From assembly GCA_024635925.1 (NCBI GenBank), contig JAGXHY010000014.1, positions 1-64,000 on the forward strand: 64,000 nt of DNA, in the 5' to 3' direction. Both the position numbers and the translations under genes were made by a program. Origin of the DNA: Bacillota bacterium. Lineage in GTDB: Bacteria > Bacillota > TC1. How positions within the stretch are numbered: position 1 is the stretch's first letter; each line of letters starts with the position of its first letter. Positions 46,662 through 56,300 of the stretch are shown piece by piece. The notes below the pieces were generated by a model. The model had not been told where the DNA came from. It did no database searches and worked only from the letters and a program-made list of their open reading frames with translations.

Positions 46662-47305
46662 TATATATAATCCTTAATAAATGTCCTTCTATGTAATAAG
46701 CTTGGACCATTTTGTTTTAGTTCTTTATAATGTTCTTTAGTACCATATCCCTTGTGTTTTGAATAATTAAATTTATTATCAATTCCTTGAATTAAAGTCA
46801 TTAAGCTATCTCTTTTAGTTTTTGCTAAAATTGATGCAGCTGCAATTGATGGGAATTTTTGATCTCCCTTTATTATAGAAATACTATTATATTCCCAATC
46901 GGGAATTTTATTACCATCAACCAAAACTAAATCAGGCTTGATTGGACATTTTTCTACAGCTCTTTTCATAGCTAACATAGATGCATTCAAAATATTATAT
47001 TTATCAATTTCTTCTACTGAAGCAAAACCATAAGAATAAAAATAAGAAGATTTTTTAATTTTATCTTCAAGAAAAATTCTTTTATCTATATTTAATTTTT
47101 TAGAATCATTCAAACTTATTAAATCAAAATCATATTTCAAACAAACACATGCTGCATAGACTGGTCCAGCTAATGGGCCTCTTCCGACTTCATCAACACC
47201 AACAACAATATTATATTCCTTTTTATATTCTGCTTCAATTGAAAAGAAATTTAAAAGTCTTAATATTTCTTTTTCATTTTGAATAATACATTTATTTTGT
47301 TTCAT
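46661..47305 (-). CDS. rnhB: Ribonuclease HII
   Basis: 214 residues, type 2 RNase H. The active-site DEDD is represented by VVGVDEVGRGPLAG (Asp, Glu), LVDGN and the later conserved IAAASILAKTKRD. It removes RNA primers and misincorporated ribonucleotides. The order rnhB-rbgA-lepB-rplS-trmD is conserved in Firmicutes. It overlaps rbgA by 14 bases. Confidence 0.95.
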   Translation of the reverse strand: MKQNKCIIQNEKEILRLLNFFSIEAEYKKEYNIVVGVDEVGRGPLAGPVYAACVCLKYDFDLISLNDSKKLNIDKRIFLEDKIKKSSYFYSYGFASVEEIDKYNILNASMLAMKRAVEKCPIKPDLVLVDGNKIPDWEYNSISIIKGDQKFPSIAAASILAKTKRDSLMTLIQGIDNKFNYSKHKGYGTKEHYKELKQNGPSLLHRRTFIKDYI

Positions 47306-48125
47306 TATCTTCTGGCCATTCTAAAGTAATTCTACCCAACTTACCACTTCTGTAATCTTTTAAAAATAGAATTGCAGATTTTTCTAAATCAACTTGACCA
47401 CCTTTTAATAAGATTCCTCTTTTTTCTCCAAACAATTTTAACTCTTCATAAGGTTCTTTATCACTTGTAATATATTTCTTGTCTTTTAATTCTTGTATTA
47501 AATAACCAACTGCTTCAATTAATTCATAGACATTATCTGAAATAGCACCAGTCAATGCCAAATTTACACCAACTAATCCATCAAATTTTGGCCATAATAA
47601 TCCTGGAGTATCCAATAGTACCAACTTTTTACTAATCGTAACCCATTGATTACCCTTAGTTACACCTGGTTTATTACCTGTAACTGCAACTTTTTTTAAA
47701 GCTAAAGAATTAATTAATGATGATTTACCTACGTTAGAAACACCAACTACCATACATCTAACAGGTCGATCTAACAATCCTTTTTTTCTTCTTTTTTCAA
47801 AAACCTTATCAGCAATTATTTCAAGTTGTTTAATTATTTTTTTTACATCTTGAGTGTCAGTCCCTTTAACAGTAATCATATTTAAATTTTTCTCTTTAAA
47901 AACTTCTACCCATTTATCAGTAATCAATTTATCAGCTAAATCTGGTTTAGTTAATATAATAAGATGACCTTTATCCAAAGCCATCTTACCAATATCAGGA
48001 TTGCCAGAACTAAGGGGTATTCTAGCATCTCTTAATTCTATAATAATGTCGATAGTTTTTATAATATCTTGAATTTTCCTTTTTGCTCTGGTCATATGAC
48101 CAGGATACCATTGTACTTTAAACAT
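47292..48125 (-). CDS. rbgA: Ribosome biogenesis GTPase RbgA (YlqF)
   Basis: 277 residues, circularly permuted GTPase with motif order G4 (TKPDLAD) - G1 (GVSNVGKSS) - G3 (DTPGLLWP). The N-terminal WYPGHMTRAKRKI is the RbgA signature. It is essential for late 50S assembly in B. subtilis and acts near L16, L27 and the A site. It overlaps rnhB by 14 bases and shares one base with lepB. Confidence 0.96.
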   Translation of the reverse strand: MFKVQWYPGHMTRAKRKIQDIIKTIDIIIELRDARIPLSSGNPDIGKMALDKGHLIILTKPDLADKLITDKWVEVFKEKNLNMITVKGTDTQDVKKIIKQLEIIADKVFEKRRKKGLLDRPVRCMVVGVSNVGKSSLINSLALKKVAVTGNKPGVTKGNQWVTISKKLVLLDTPGLLWPKFDGLVGVNLALTGAISDNVYELIEAVGYLIQELKDKKYITSDKEPYEELKLFGEKRGILLKGGQVDLEKSAILFLKDYRSGKLGRITLEWPEDNETK

Positions 48126-48778
48126 TAAAGTTTACCTGCATTAGAAAATGGATAGTAAATAAAATTAGATTCACCGATTATATTTTCTTCAGGTACAGTT
48201 CCCCATTCTCTTGAATCAGAACTATTTTCTCTATTGTCACCCATTACAAAATATTGTCCACTAGGAATAGTAAATGGGAAGGACAAAACAGAACCACTTG
48301 TATTTGTAAACACATTATCATCTAAATATGGTTCATCAATTGCTTCATCATTAATATATACTGTATTATTTTCTATATTTATAATGTCCCCAGGCAAACC
48401 TATAACTCTTTTTATATATTCAACTTCATCATCGACTGGCATTTTACCTTTTGATAAATATTTGAATGAATATTGCAAATAGTCAATAGGATTTCTTCTA
48501 AGAACTTGTTTAGATGCAGATATATCAGTTTTCGGATAAACAAAAACTATTATTTCTCCTCTTTTAGGTTTAGTAAAAAATTTAGTAACAACTTCAGTAA
48601 TTACTTTATCGTTGACCATTAATGTGGTCTCCATAGATGAAGAATCTACAGTATAAGTGCGGACTAAAAATGCTTTGATAATGATATTTATCATTAGCGC
48701 AATAATTATAATCTTAAATATAGAAATCACACTTCTAAAGAAATATTCACTTTTACTTGTACTATCGTTGCTACTCAT
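48125..48778 (-). CDS. lepB: Signal peptidase I
   Basis: 217 residues with one N-terminal membrane helix (about 14-35), type I signal peptidase of Gram-positive kind. Catalytic Ser48 lies in VDSSSMETTL and Lys123 in YIKRVIGLPGD; box E is FVMGDNRENSSDSREWG. It cleaves secreted preproteins on the outer face of the membrane. Box B has Glu after the Ser-Met pair where an aromatic or basic residue is more common. Located between rbgA and rplS as in clostridia. Confidence 0.95.
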   Translation of the reverse strand: MSSNDSTSKSEYFFRSVISIFKIIIIALMINIIIKAFLVRTYTVDSSSMETTLMVNDKVITEVVTKFFTKPKRGEIIVFVYPKTDISASKQVLRRNPIDYLQYSFKYLSKGKMPVDDEVEYIKRVIGLPGDIINIENNTVYINDEAIDEPYLDDNVFTNTSGSVLSFPFTIPSGQYFVMGDNRENSSDSREWGTVPEENIIGESNFIYYPFSNAGKL

Positions 48779-48787
48779 TTTAAACTC

Positions 48788-49129
48788 CTACTTCTTATCT
48801 TTAATTCTTGCTGCTTTACCAATTCTATCTTTTAAGTAATATAGTTTAGCTCTTCTAACTCTACCAAATCTGATTACTTCAATTTTAGCAATCCTAGGAG
48901 AGTGAACTGGGAATGTTCTTTCAACAACTACACCATAGGCAACACGTCTAACAGAAAATGTTTCTGTAGCACCACTGCCTTGTCTTTTAAGAACAACACC
49001 TTCATATACCTGAATTCTTTCTTTTTCTCCCTCGACAACTTTAACGTGAACTTTAACAGTATCGCCTGGTCTAAATTCAGGAATGTCACTTTTCAAATAC
49101 TCATCAGTAATTGATTTTATGATATTCAT
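48788..49129 (-). CDS. rplS: 50S ribosomal protein L19
   Basis: 113 residues. Core blocks are [48 protein letters not shown] and [11 protein letters not shown]. It binds at the 30S-50S interface. It abuts trmD with no gap, part of the rpsP-khpA-rimM-trmD-rplS ribosomal operon. Confidence 0.98.
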   Translation of the reverse strand: MNIIKSITDEYLKSDIPEFRPGDTVKVHVKVVEGEKERIQVYEGVVLKRQGSGATETFSVRRVAYGVVVERTFPVHSPRIAKIEVIRFGRVRRAKLYYLKDRIGKAARIKDKK

Positions 49130-49831
49130 CTATTTTTCCTCCTTCTTTTTTTTTAAATATTTTCGCCATAAATCTGGCCTATTAATTCTTGTTCTTATGT
49201 AACTTTGTTCTTTTCGCCATTCTTTAATATTTTTATGATGGCCATTTAATAGTATCTCAGGAACTTCTTTGTCACGAAAATTCCTAGGGTTAGTATATTG
49301 AGGGTGTTTTAACAAACCATTACTTAAAGAATCTTCCATTACAGATTCTTTAGAGCCTACTACACCTTCTAAATATCTACTCACACCATCGATTAAAACT
49401 AATGCAGGTATTTCACCACCTGTTAAGATATAGTCCCCAATTGAAATTTCTTCATCAACAACTAAATCTATTGCACGTTGATCAATTCCTTCATAGTGCC
49501 CGCATAATAATATTAAATGGTCAAACTTACTAAGTTCTTCGAGTTTTTCTTGATTTAGCACCTTGCCACCAGGAGATAAGAAAATTGTTTTTGAGTTGAG
49601 TTTTTTTTCTATTGATTCATAAGCAAGTACTACAGGTTCAGGTTTTATAACTAAGCCTTTTCCTCCACCATAGGGATAATCATCTACTTTATGATGTTTG
49701 TTAGTAGAAAAATCTCTTATATTAGTAAAACTAATTTCGAGAATATAATTATCGATAGCTTTCTTTAACAAGCTAGCACTTAAAGGAGAGTCAAACATTT
49801 CTGGGAAAAGGGTTAATACATCAATTTTCAT
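49130..49831 (-). CDS. trmD: tRNA (guanine(37)-N1)-methyltransferase
   Basis: 233 residues, SPOUT knot methyltransferase. Hallmarks are MKIDVLTLFPEMF at the start, PYGGGKGLVI, LLCGHYEGIDQR (knot), EISIGDYILTGGE and LLKHPQYTNPRNF. It makes m1G37 that prevents +1 frameshifting. It shares one base with rimM. Confidence 0.98.
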   Translation of the reverse strand: MKIDVLTLFPEMFDSPLSASLLKKAIDNYILEISFTNIRDFSTNKHHKVDDYPYGGGKGLVIKPEPVVLAYESIEKKLNSKTIFLSPGGKVLNQEKLEELSKFDHLILLCGHYEGIDQRAIDLVVDEEISIGDYILTGGEIPALVLIDGVSRYLEGVVGSKESVMEDSLSNGLLKHPQYTNPRNFRDKEVPEILLNGHHKNIKEWRKEQSYIRTRINRPDLWRKYLKKKKEEK

Positions 49832-50331
49832 TAATCTAATAATCCTGGTAGTATTTTAACTACCATCATCCCTTCATCAAAATCCCTAGTTATTATAGTT
49901 TCAACAAGCACTGGAATCATTATTTCTTTCCCATTTTGATCCTGAATTACATATATATTATGAGCTCCATTATCAAAAACGTCTATAATTGACCCTAAGT
50001 ACTCTTTGTTTTCTAAATAGACTTTCATTCCAAGTAATCTATAAACATACTCTTCATTTTCATCTAACTCTGGTAATTCATTTTCCTCAATAAATATCTC
50101 TTTACCTATTAATTCTTGCGCTTGTTCGATAGATACAATATCTTCTAATAATGTAATAACAGTATTTTTTTTAATCCTGGCTTTAATAATATTTATTTTT
50201 TTAAAACCATCACCTTCATTTACTAATAAAGATTTAAAATCAAGAAACATTTCTTTATAATTAGTAAGAGGATATATCTTTACTTCGCCCTTGATACCAA
50301 AAGTACCAACAATTTTGCCTAAAATAATCAT
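49831..50331 (-). CDS. rimM: 16S rRNA processing protein RimM
   Basis: 166 residues. The N-terminal RimM domain starts with GKIVGTFGIKGEVKIYPLT. The C-terminal PRC-barrel has YVYRLLGMKVY, AHNIYVIQ and IMIPVLVETI, ending with the usual GLLD-type tail. It aids 30S head assembly with S19. Shares one base with both khpA and trmD. Confidence 0.96.
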   Translation of the reverse strand: MIILGKIVGTFGIKGEVKIYPLTNYKEMFLDFKSLLVNEGDGFKKINIIKARIKKNTVITLLEDIVSIEQAQELIGKEIFIEENELPELDENEEYVYRLLGMKVYLENKEYLGSIIDVFDNGAHNIYVIQDQNGKEIMIPVLVETIITRDFDEGMMVVKILPGLLD

Positions 50332-50570
50332 TAGCTTTCTTTAGCTATTATATTAACATATATTTTTTTTGTATCTTTATTCTTATTAGCGTTAGCTATA
50401 AGTCTAATGGCTTTTGCAATTCTACCATTTTTACCAATAATTTTACCCATGTAAGCTTCTGGTACAAGTACGGTAATCTCTTCATTGCCATTTTCTTTAT
50501 TGCTTTCTATTTCAATAGGAACAGATTCATCAACAATATTGTTAACAATCAATTTTATCAGTTCTGTCAT
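50331..50570 (-). CDS. khpA: KH-domain RNA-binding protein KhpA
   Basis: 79 residues forming one KH domain, with the GxxG loop in GKIIGKNGRIAKAIR. The family (YlqC/KhpA) partners with KhpB/EloR to bind RNAs and influence cell elongation in Gram-positives. Located between rpsP and rimM as in most Firmicutes. Confidence 0.95.
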   Translation of the reverse strand: MTELIKLIVNNIVDESVPIEIESNKENGNEEITVLVPEAYMGKIIGKNGRIAKAIRLIANANKNKDTKKIYVNIIAKES

Positions 50571-50581
50571 AACTAATCTCC

Positions 50582-50845
50582 TTAGTTGTTAAGTTTTTCT
50601 AAAACTCCAGCTTTTTTTAATAATGCTTTAACTGTTTCAGATGGCTGAGCACCTGTATTTAACCAATACAAAGCTCTTTCTTCATTGATTTTTAATGTAA
50701 CTGCACTTTTTTGAGCAATAGGATTGTAGTACCCAATTTCTTCAATATTCTTACCATCTCTAGGAGAACGTGTATCTGCTACTACAACTCTATAGAAAGG
50801 TGCTTTTTTAGCTCCCATTCTACGTAATCTAATTTTTGTTGCCAT
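50582..50845 (-). CDS. rpsP: 30S ribosomal protein S16
   Basis: 87 residues. The N-terminal [19 protein letters not shown] and the [22 protein letters not shown] block are definitive. First gene of the rpsP-khpA-rimM-trmD-rplS run, 36 bases after ffh, with AAGGAGGTG before the ATG. Confidence 0.98.
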   Translation of the reverse strand: MATKIRLRRMGAKKAPFYRVVVADTRSPRDGKNIEEIGYYNPIAQKSAVTLKINEERALYWLNTGAQPSETVKALLKKAGVLEKLNN

Positions 50846-50881
50846 ATCTTCACCTCCTTAAATTTAATATTATAAAAGAGT

Positions 50882-52210
50882 TTAAAAAAACTTAGGATTA
50901 AACCCCTTTTTTTTCTTACTCATGTTACCAAATTGTTTCATCATTGTTTTTGTTTGTTCAAATTGTTTTAATAATCTATTAATATCTTGTACTTGAGTCC
51001 CACTACCAGCAGACACTCTCTTTTTTCTACTAGCATTTAAGATATTAGGCTTAACTCTTTCTTCTTTTGTCATTGAAAGTATTATAGCCTCCGTTTTAGA
51101 TAAGTCTTTTTCATTTAATTGTACGTTTTTTAATTTATTTCCACCTGGAATCATTGACAATAAATCTTCAATCGAGCCTAAACTTCTCATCTGTTTTATT
51201 TGATTCAAAAAATCATCTAATGTAAAAGTAGATTCCATAATCTTCTTTTGTAGTTCTAATGCTGATTTTTCATCAATTTTATCTTGAGCTTTTTCGATCA
51301 GAGATAAAATATCTCCCATTCCTAATATTCGGCTAGCAATACGATCAGGATGAAAAAGTTCTAATTGGTCAATCTTTTCTCCCATACCAATCAATTTAAT
51401 CTGTTTACCAGTAATATGTCTTAGTGAGATTACTGCACCACCTCTAGCATCTCCATCCATTTTTGTAACAGCTATACTATCAATGCCAACTTTTTCATTA
51501 AATTCTTTTCCTACATTTACAGCATCTTGCCCAGTCATTCCATCAACTACAAGAATTATCTCATCAGGATTTACTATATCTTTAAGATTGATTAACTCAT
51601 TCATCATAGAGTCATCTAAATGTTGACGACCTGCTGTATCCACTATTATAATATCACTATTATTTTGTTTAGCTTTTATGATTCCATCGTTAACGATATT
51701 TGCAACATTTTTTGATTTCTCATCATAGTATATATTAACATCAATTTTTTTAGCTAAAACATCGAGTTGTTCCATTGCTGCGGGTCTATATATATCAGCT
51801 CCAATTAAAAAAGGTTTCTTGTTTTGAGATTTTAACATATAGGCTAATTTTCCAGAAGTAGTAGTTTTACCAGAGCCTTGCAAACCTACCATAAAAATAA
51901 TGAAAGGTTGTTTTCCTGAAAAAGATAATTTGTCAATTTTGCCACCTAATAAATCTATTAATTCATCATTAACTATTTTTATAACCTGTTGTCCAGGTGT
52001 CAAACTTTCTAAAACATCATCTCCAACAGCTTTTTCTTTTATTCGTTTAATAAAATCCTTTACGACTTTATAATTAACATCTGCTTCTAATAAAGCAATT
52101 TGTACTTCTTTTAAAGCTGAAACAACATCTTCTTCACTTAATCTGCCTTTACCAGTCAATTTAGAAAAAACTTTTTGTAGTTTTTCTGATAGGCTATTAA
52201 AAGCTCCCAT
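50882..52210 (-). CDS. ffh: Signal recognition particle protein Ffh (SRP54)
   Basis: 442 residues. An N-terminal four-helix N domain, then the G domain with P-loop GLQGSGKTTTSG (109-120), DTAGRQ and TKMDGDARGG, then the Met-rich M domain (about 300-435) that binds signal peptides and SRP RNA. It directs membrane proteins to FtsY/SecY. The SRP RNA gene is not in the window. Two bases after ylxM, the conserved ylxM-ffh pair. Confidence 0.98.
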   Translation of the reverse strand: MGAFNSLSEKLQKVFSKLTGKGRLSEEDVVSALKEVQIALLEADVNYKVVKDFIKRIKEKAVGDDVLESLTPGQQVIKIVNDELIDLLGGKIDKLSFSGKQPFIIFMVGLQGSGKTTTSGKLAYMLKSQNKKPFLIGADIYRPAAMEQLDVLAKKIDVNIYYDEKSKNVANIVNDGIIKAKQNNSDIIIVDTAGRQHLDDSMMNELINLKDIVNPDEIILVVDGMTGQDAVNVGKEFNEKVGIDSIAVTKMDGDARGGAVISLRHITGKQIKLIGMGEKIDQLELFHPDRIASRILGMGDILSLIEKAQDKIDEKSALELQKKIMESTFTLDDFLNQIKQMRSLGSIEDLLSMIPGGNKLKNVQLNEKDLSKTEAIILSMTKEERVKPNILNASRKKRVSAGSGTQVQDINRLLKQFEQTKTMMKQFGNMSKKKKGFNPKFF

Positions 52211-52212
52211 AA

Positions 52213-52533
52213 TTACTCCTTTTGAAAATATATCAATTTTTGCAAGTTAAGTTTTATATAATTTATATCATTACTTTCAATAATCTTGCTTAACATATTA
52301 TCTTGATCAAATTTTCCAGATAATATCTCTAAACAGTCTTCATAATCTAGAAGTTCCTTCTCTCCTTTTAACAAAAAATCTCTAACACCTTGCTTGGTAA
52401 TATTAAATATTTCTGCTATTTCACTGAGTGAATAGTCTTCATTATAATACAAATTTAAAACTTCTTTTCTTCTACCTTTCAATAAATTTCCATAAATATC
52501 GATAAGCAGACTAATTTTAGTAAATTTTTCCAT
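52213..52533 (-). CDS. ylxM: YlxM-family HTH protein (putative SRP accessory factor)
   Basis: 106 residues, helix-turn-helix of the sigma-70 region 4 type: EVLNLYYNEDYSLSEIAE followed by FNITKQGVRDFLLKG. YlxM proteins are encoded next to ffh and are reported to influence SRP activity in streptococci. It is the first gene of the long ylxM-ffh-rpsP transcript and has a clear promoter upstream. Confidence 0.92.
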   Translation of the reverse strand: MEKFTKISLLIDIYGNLLKGRRKEVLNLYYNEDYSLSEIAEIFNITKQGVRDFLLKGEKELLDYEDCLEILSGKFDQDNMLSKIIESNDINYIKLNLQKLIYFQKE

Positions 52534-52569
52534 TTTTTCTCCGTAAAGTAAATTTGCTTTACCTATGTT

Positions 52570-52598
52570 ATTGTATATTAAACGTATACTTCTGTCAA
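52570..52598 (-). promoter_or_regulatory. Promoter of ylxM-ffh-rpsP operon
   Basis: - strand -35 TTGACA (52598-52593, perfect), 17-bp spacer, -10 TACAAT (52575-52570). The 5' leader contains GTAAAG/CTTTAC (52543-52548 and 52557-52562), a small inverted repeat before the ribosome binding site. Confidence 0.82.
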
Positions 52599-52633
52599 GA
52601 TTAATATTTTATAAATAAAAATTTAAAAGATTA

Positions 52634-54133
52634 CTAGTGTTTAAAATGTCTAATACCTGTTAAGACCATTGCTATATCGTTTTCATTACAATAATCTATT
52701 GAAGCTTGATCATTTTTAGAACCACCAGGTTGTATAATGGAGGTAATACCAATATTATTTACCATCTCGACGCTATCTTTAAATGGGAAAAATGCATCTG
52801 AGGCCAAAATAGCACCATGAAAATCCTTGCCATGATAGTTTAATATTGCATCTTGAATAGCAAATATTCTAGAAGTTTGCCCACCACATATTGCTAATAC
52901 TGTTTTATTTTTTATGATGACAATACCATTAGACTTAATATTCTTTACTATTTTCATTCCATAAAACATATCCTCAATTTCTCTAGTATCAGGGGACTTG
53001 TTCGTTACTATATTCATATCGTTAATCAAACACAAGTCTCTGCTTTGTTTTATAAAATAATTATCTAAATCTTTATAGGTATCATTTTCTGTATAATTTA
53101 AATTACTATATTTTAAAACTCTGAGATTCTTTTTAGTTTTTAATAATTCTATTGCATCTTCATCATATTCAGGTGCGACTATAATTTCTAAAAATATTTT
53201 TATTAATTCCTCAGCCGTTTCTTTTGTTACTTTGCAATTAAATGCCACTATACCTCCGAAAATCGATATTGGATCATTTTTATAGCTTTTTAAATATGTA
53301 TCAACTGATGATTTTCCTGCAGCAGCACAACAAATTGTCCCATGTTTTATAGCTGCTGTAAAATACGCTTCATCTTTAAAATCATGTAATATTTCCATAG
53401 CTGCAAAAACATCATTGTAATTATTATAAGACATTTCTTTCCCGTTAAGTTGTTGAAAATCCATTAAACCACTATGTTTGCTTTTTTTAAATAAAGACGC
53501 TATTTGATGAGGGTTTTCGCCATAACTTAAATCTTTTATATATTCTAATTCTAGAACTTTATTTTTTGGATTAAAATAATTGGAAATAGCTTGATCATAT
53601 TTTGCAATTATATAAAAAGCTTTACTAGCTAAATACTTTTTAAATGTTATATTAATTTGATTTTCCCTTAATTTATAAAGAACTTCTTCATAGTCCTCTT
53701 TATCTGTAACTATTAAGACATCTTTATAGTTTTTAGCAGCAGCTCTAATCATTGTAGGCCCACCAATATCAATTTCTTCAATAATTACATCTTCATCATA
53801 ACCATTGTTAACTGCATTTTCAAATTCATATAAATTTACACAAACTAAGTCAATAGAATTAATTTCTAAATCTTTAATAGTTTCTTTATGAGAGTGTTCA
53901 TTTCTTTTATATAGTATGCCACTGTGAATAATAGAATTTAAAGTTTTGACTCTACCATCAAGTATTTCTTTCGAACCAGTAATACTTTCTACTGTTAATA
54001 CACTAATATTATGTTCTATTAGATGTTTGTATGTTCCACCAGTAGAAACAAGCACAAACCCATTCTCTAAAAGTCCTTTTGCAAACTCTACAATATTAGT
54101 CTTATCTGTCACGCTTAGTAATGCTAACTTCAT
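52634..54133 (-). CDS. purH: Bifunctional AICAR transformylase / IMP cyclohydrolase
   Basis: About 499 residues. The N-terminal MGS-like IMP cyclohydrolase domain has SVTDKTNIVEFAKGL, STGGTYKHL and DLVCVNLYEFE. The AICAR transformylase domain has the folate/AICAR-site residues in AAIKHGTICCAAAG and the C-terminal PGGSKNDQASIDYCNEN. It performs the last two steps of IMP synthesis. The start is ATG 54133, 5 bases after GGAAGGGG; the open frame upstream to 54172 lacks support. It is separated here from other pur genes. Confidence 0.95.
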   Translation of the reverse strand: MKLALLSVTDKTNIVEFAKGLLENGFVLVSTGGTYKHLIEHNISVLTVESITGSKEILDGRVKTLNSIIHSGILYKRNEHSHKETIKDLEINSIDLVCVNLYEFENAVNNGYDEDVIIEEIDIGGPTMIRAAAKNYKDVLIVTDKEDYEEVLYKLRENQINITFKKYLASKAFYIIAKYDQAISNYFNPKNKVLELEYIKDLSYGENPHQIASLFKKSKHSGLMDFQQLNGKEMSYNNYNDVFAAMEILHDFKDEAYFTAAIKHGTICCAAAGKSSVDTYLKSYKNDPISIFGGIVAFNCKVTKETAEELIKIFLEIIVAPEYDEDAIELLKTKKNLRVLKYSNLNYTENDTYKDLDNYFIKQSRDLCLINDMNIVTNKSPDTREIEDMFYGMKIVKNIKSNGIVIIKNKTVLAICGGQTSRIFAIQDAILNYHGKDFHGAILASDAFFPFKDSVEMVNNIGITSIIQPGGSKNDQASIDYCNENDIAMVLTGIRHFKH

Positions 54134-54155
54134 TATATCCCCTTCCTTAAACAAG

Positions 54156-54191
54156 AAAAGAAGTAATAACAATAATGTAATTACCTCTTTT
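54156..54191 (-). terminator. Weak terminator between galU and purH
   Basis: On the - strand AAAAGAGGTAAT pairs with ATTACTTCTTTT (54191-54180 and 54167-54156), one G-U pair and a 12-base loop, followed by CTTG. It separates the lysC-galU unit from purH. Confidence 0.5.
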
Positions 54192-54196
54192 TTAAA

Positions 54197-55060
54197 CTAT
54201 ATTATTTCTTTTAGATAATCCTTAAATAAACCACTAATATCTTCTCTTCTTAATCCATATTCTACTATTGTTTTTAAATAACCGAGTAAATTCCCAGTAT
54301 CATATCTTTTACCATCGAATATATATCCATACATTCCTTGAAAAGCTAATAACTTATTCATTGCATCAGTTATTTGTATTTCTCCACCTTTACCAGGTGC
54401 TGTTTCTTCAATCATTTCAAAAATCTTTGATGTGAAAATATATCTACCCATTACAGCCAAATTAGTTGGAGCTTCCATAGGTGAAGGTTTCTCAATCAAA
54501 CTTTTTATACTATATAAATTTTCTTCTACTTTTTTACCACTAATAATTCCATATTTATTTACATCTTCAATTGGAACCTTCATAAGTGCAAAAACACTTT
54601 TTTTCTCTTGTTCATATATATCAATTAATGATTTTAAACAATTTTTCTGTTCATGATAAAAGAGATCATCTCCTAATAATACTGCAAAGGGTTCATTATT
54701 TATAAATTCTTTTGCAATCCCAATTGCATGACCAAGTCCTTTTGGCGCTTGCTGTCTAATAAAATATATTTTAGCTAAACTATTTATTGGTTTAATAATA
54801 TCTAAGAGTTCTTGTTTATTTTTTTCTTCAAGATGTCTTTCAAGTTCATATGAAATATCAAAATGATTTTCAATAGCTTCTTTACCTCTACTAGTTATTA
54901 TTAGTATTTCTTCAATTCCAGCTTCAACAGCTTCTTCAACAATATATTGTATTGCAGGTTTATCTAAAATTGGCAACATTTCTTTTGGTACTGCCTTTGT
55001 TGCAGGTAATAGTCTAGTTCCTAGACCAGCTGCTGGGATTATAGCTTTTTTAACTTTCAT
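54197..55060 (-). CDS. galU: UTP--glucose-1-phosphate uridylyltransferase
   Basis: About 287 residues, nucleotidyltransferase. The N-terminal KKAIIPAAGLGTRLLPATKAVPKEMLPI binding loop is split as PAAGLGTRLLP and KAVPKEMLP; further blocks are QAPKGLGHAI, LLGDDL and GKGGEIQITDAM. It makes UDP-glucose for cell-envelope glycans. The start is ATG 55060, after GAGGAATAAT inside the lysC stop region. Confidence 0.95.
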   Translation of the reverse strand: MKVKKAIIPAAGLGTRLLPATKAVPKEMLPILDKPAIQYIVEEAVEAGIEEILIITSRGKEAIENHFDISYELERHLEEKNKQELLDIIKPINSLAKIYFIRQQAPKGLGHAIGIAKEFINNEPFAVLLGDDLFYHEQKNCLKSLIDIYEQEKKSVFALMKVPIEDVNKYGIISGKKVEENLYSIKSLIEKPSPMEAPTNLAVMGRYIFTSKIFEMIEETAPGKGGEIQITDAMNKLLAFQGMYGYIFDGKRYDTGNLLGYLKTIVEYGLRREDISGLFKDYLKEII

Positions 55061-55061
55061 A

Positions 55062-56285
55062 TTATTCCTCAATCTCACTTAATTTAAATTTATCGTGAAT
55101 TACTTGTACGGCCTCTTTTGCTTTATCAAGTCCTAATATACAAGAAATTTTTATTTCAGAAGTACTAATTAACTCAATGTTTATACTTGCTTTGGCTAAT
55201 GCTTCAAACATAGAAGCAGCAACACCAGGATTTGATTGCATACCAGCTCCAACTATACTTATTTTTGCTAGGTTCCCACGCACATTAACTCCTTCAGCAC
55301 CGATTTTTTCTTTTAATTTATCAATTATTTCCATTGCATTGTCTTTGTCTTCATTATGAACAGTAAAGGAAATATCGTTAATACTACCTCTAGGATTACT
55401 TTGAACTATCATATCTATATTAATAGAATTATCAGCTAAGGCACGAAAAATATTTCCTGCAATACCTGGATTATCTGGGACTCCATATATTGTAATTTTT
55501 GCAACATCTAAATCATGTGCTACCCCACTTACTAATCTGATTTTCTCCATAATAGATCCCTCCTCAACTATTGTACCTTCATTATTATTAAAACTTGATC
55601 TAACACAGATTTTAACATTATGTTGTTTTGCATACTCTACTGCTCTTGTTTGAAGTACTAATGCACCTAAACTTGCAAGCTCTAACATTTCATCATATGA
55701 AACAAAAGGCAATTTCTTGGCCTCTTTTATCATCCTTGGATCAGAAGTATAAACTCCATCAACATCTGTATAAATTTCGCATATATCAGCTTTTATAGCG
55801 GCAGCGACTGCAACTGCAGTAGTATCAGAACCACCTCGACCTAAAGTAGTTATTTCACCACTCTCTGTTTTACCTTGAAATCCAGCTACAATAATTATTT
55901 TTCCTGCATTAATTTCTTTTTTTAATCTTCTATTATCAATTCTAGTTATTTTTGCTTTTTTATGGATACTGTCTGTATAAATACCAGCTTGAGCGCCTGT
56001 CAAGGATACAACTTCATATCCTTTTTCTTTTATAGCCATAGATAAAAGTGCTATTGAAATCTGTTCCCCGGTAGCTAGAAGCATATCCATTTCTCTATGA
56101 GATGGATTTTTAGTTATGGCATTAGCTAATGCTAATAAATCATCTGTGGATTTACCCATTGCTGACACAACTGTAATTACACTATTACCTTGTTCTTTTG
56201 TAGCAATAATTCTGTTAGCTACATTTATTATTCTTTCTGGGGTACCTACAGAAGTTCCACCATATTTTTGTACAATTATACCCAT
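55062..56285 (-). CDS. lysC: Aspartate kinase
   Basis: 407 residues. The kinase domain begins VQKYGGTSVGTPERI and has FQGKTESGEITTLGRGGSDTTAVAVA. Two C-terminal ACT domains (IYGVPDNPGIAGNIFRAL and IVGAGMQSNPGVAASMFEAL) give feedback control by lysine and/or threonine. First step of the Asp-family amino acids. It follows hom by 15 bases, so homoserine branch genes are clustered. Confidence 0.96.
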   Translation of the reverse strand: MGIIVQKYGGTSVGTPERIINVANRIIATKEQGNSVITVVSAMGKSTDDLLALANAITKNPSHREMDMLLATGEQISIALLSMAIKEKGYEVVSLTGAQAGIYTDSIHKKAKITRIDNRRLKKEINAGKIIIVAGFQGKTESGEITTLGRGGSDTTAVAVAAAIKADICEIYTDVDGVYTSDPRMIKEAKKLPFVSYDEMLELASLGALVLQTRAVEYAKQHNVKICVRSSFNNNEGTIVEEGSIMEKIRLVSGVAHDLDVAKITIYGVPDNPGIAGNIFRALADNSINIDMIVQSNPRGSINDISFTVHNEDKDNAMEIIDKLKEKIGAEGVNVRGNLAKISIVGAGMQSNPGVAASMFEALAKASINIELISTSEIKISCILGLDKAKEAVQVIHDKFKLSEIEE

Positions 56286-56300
56286 ACTTATTACCCCTTT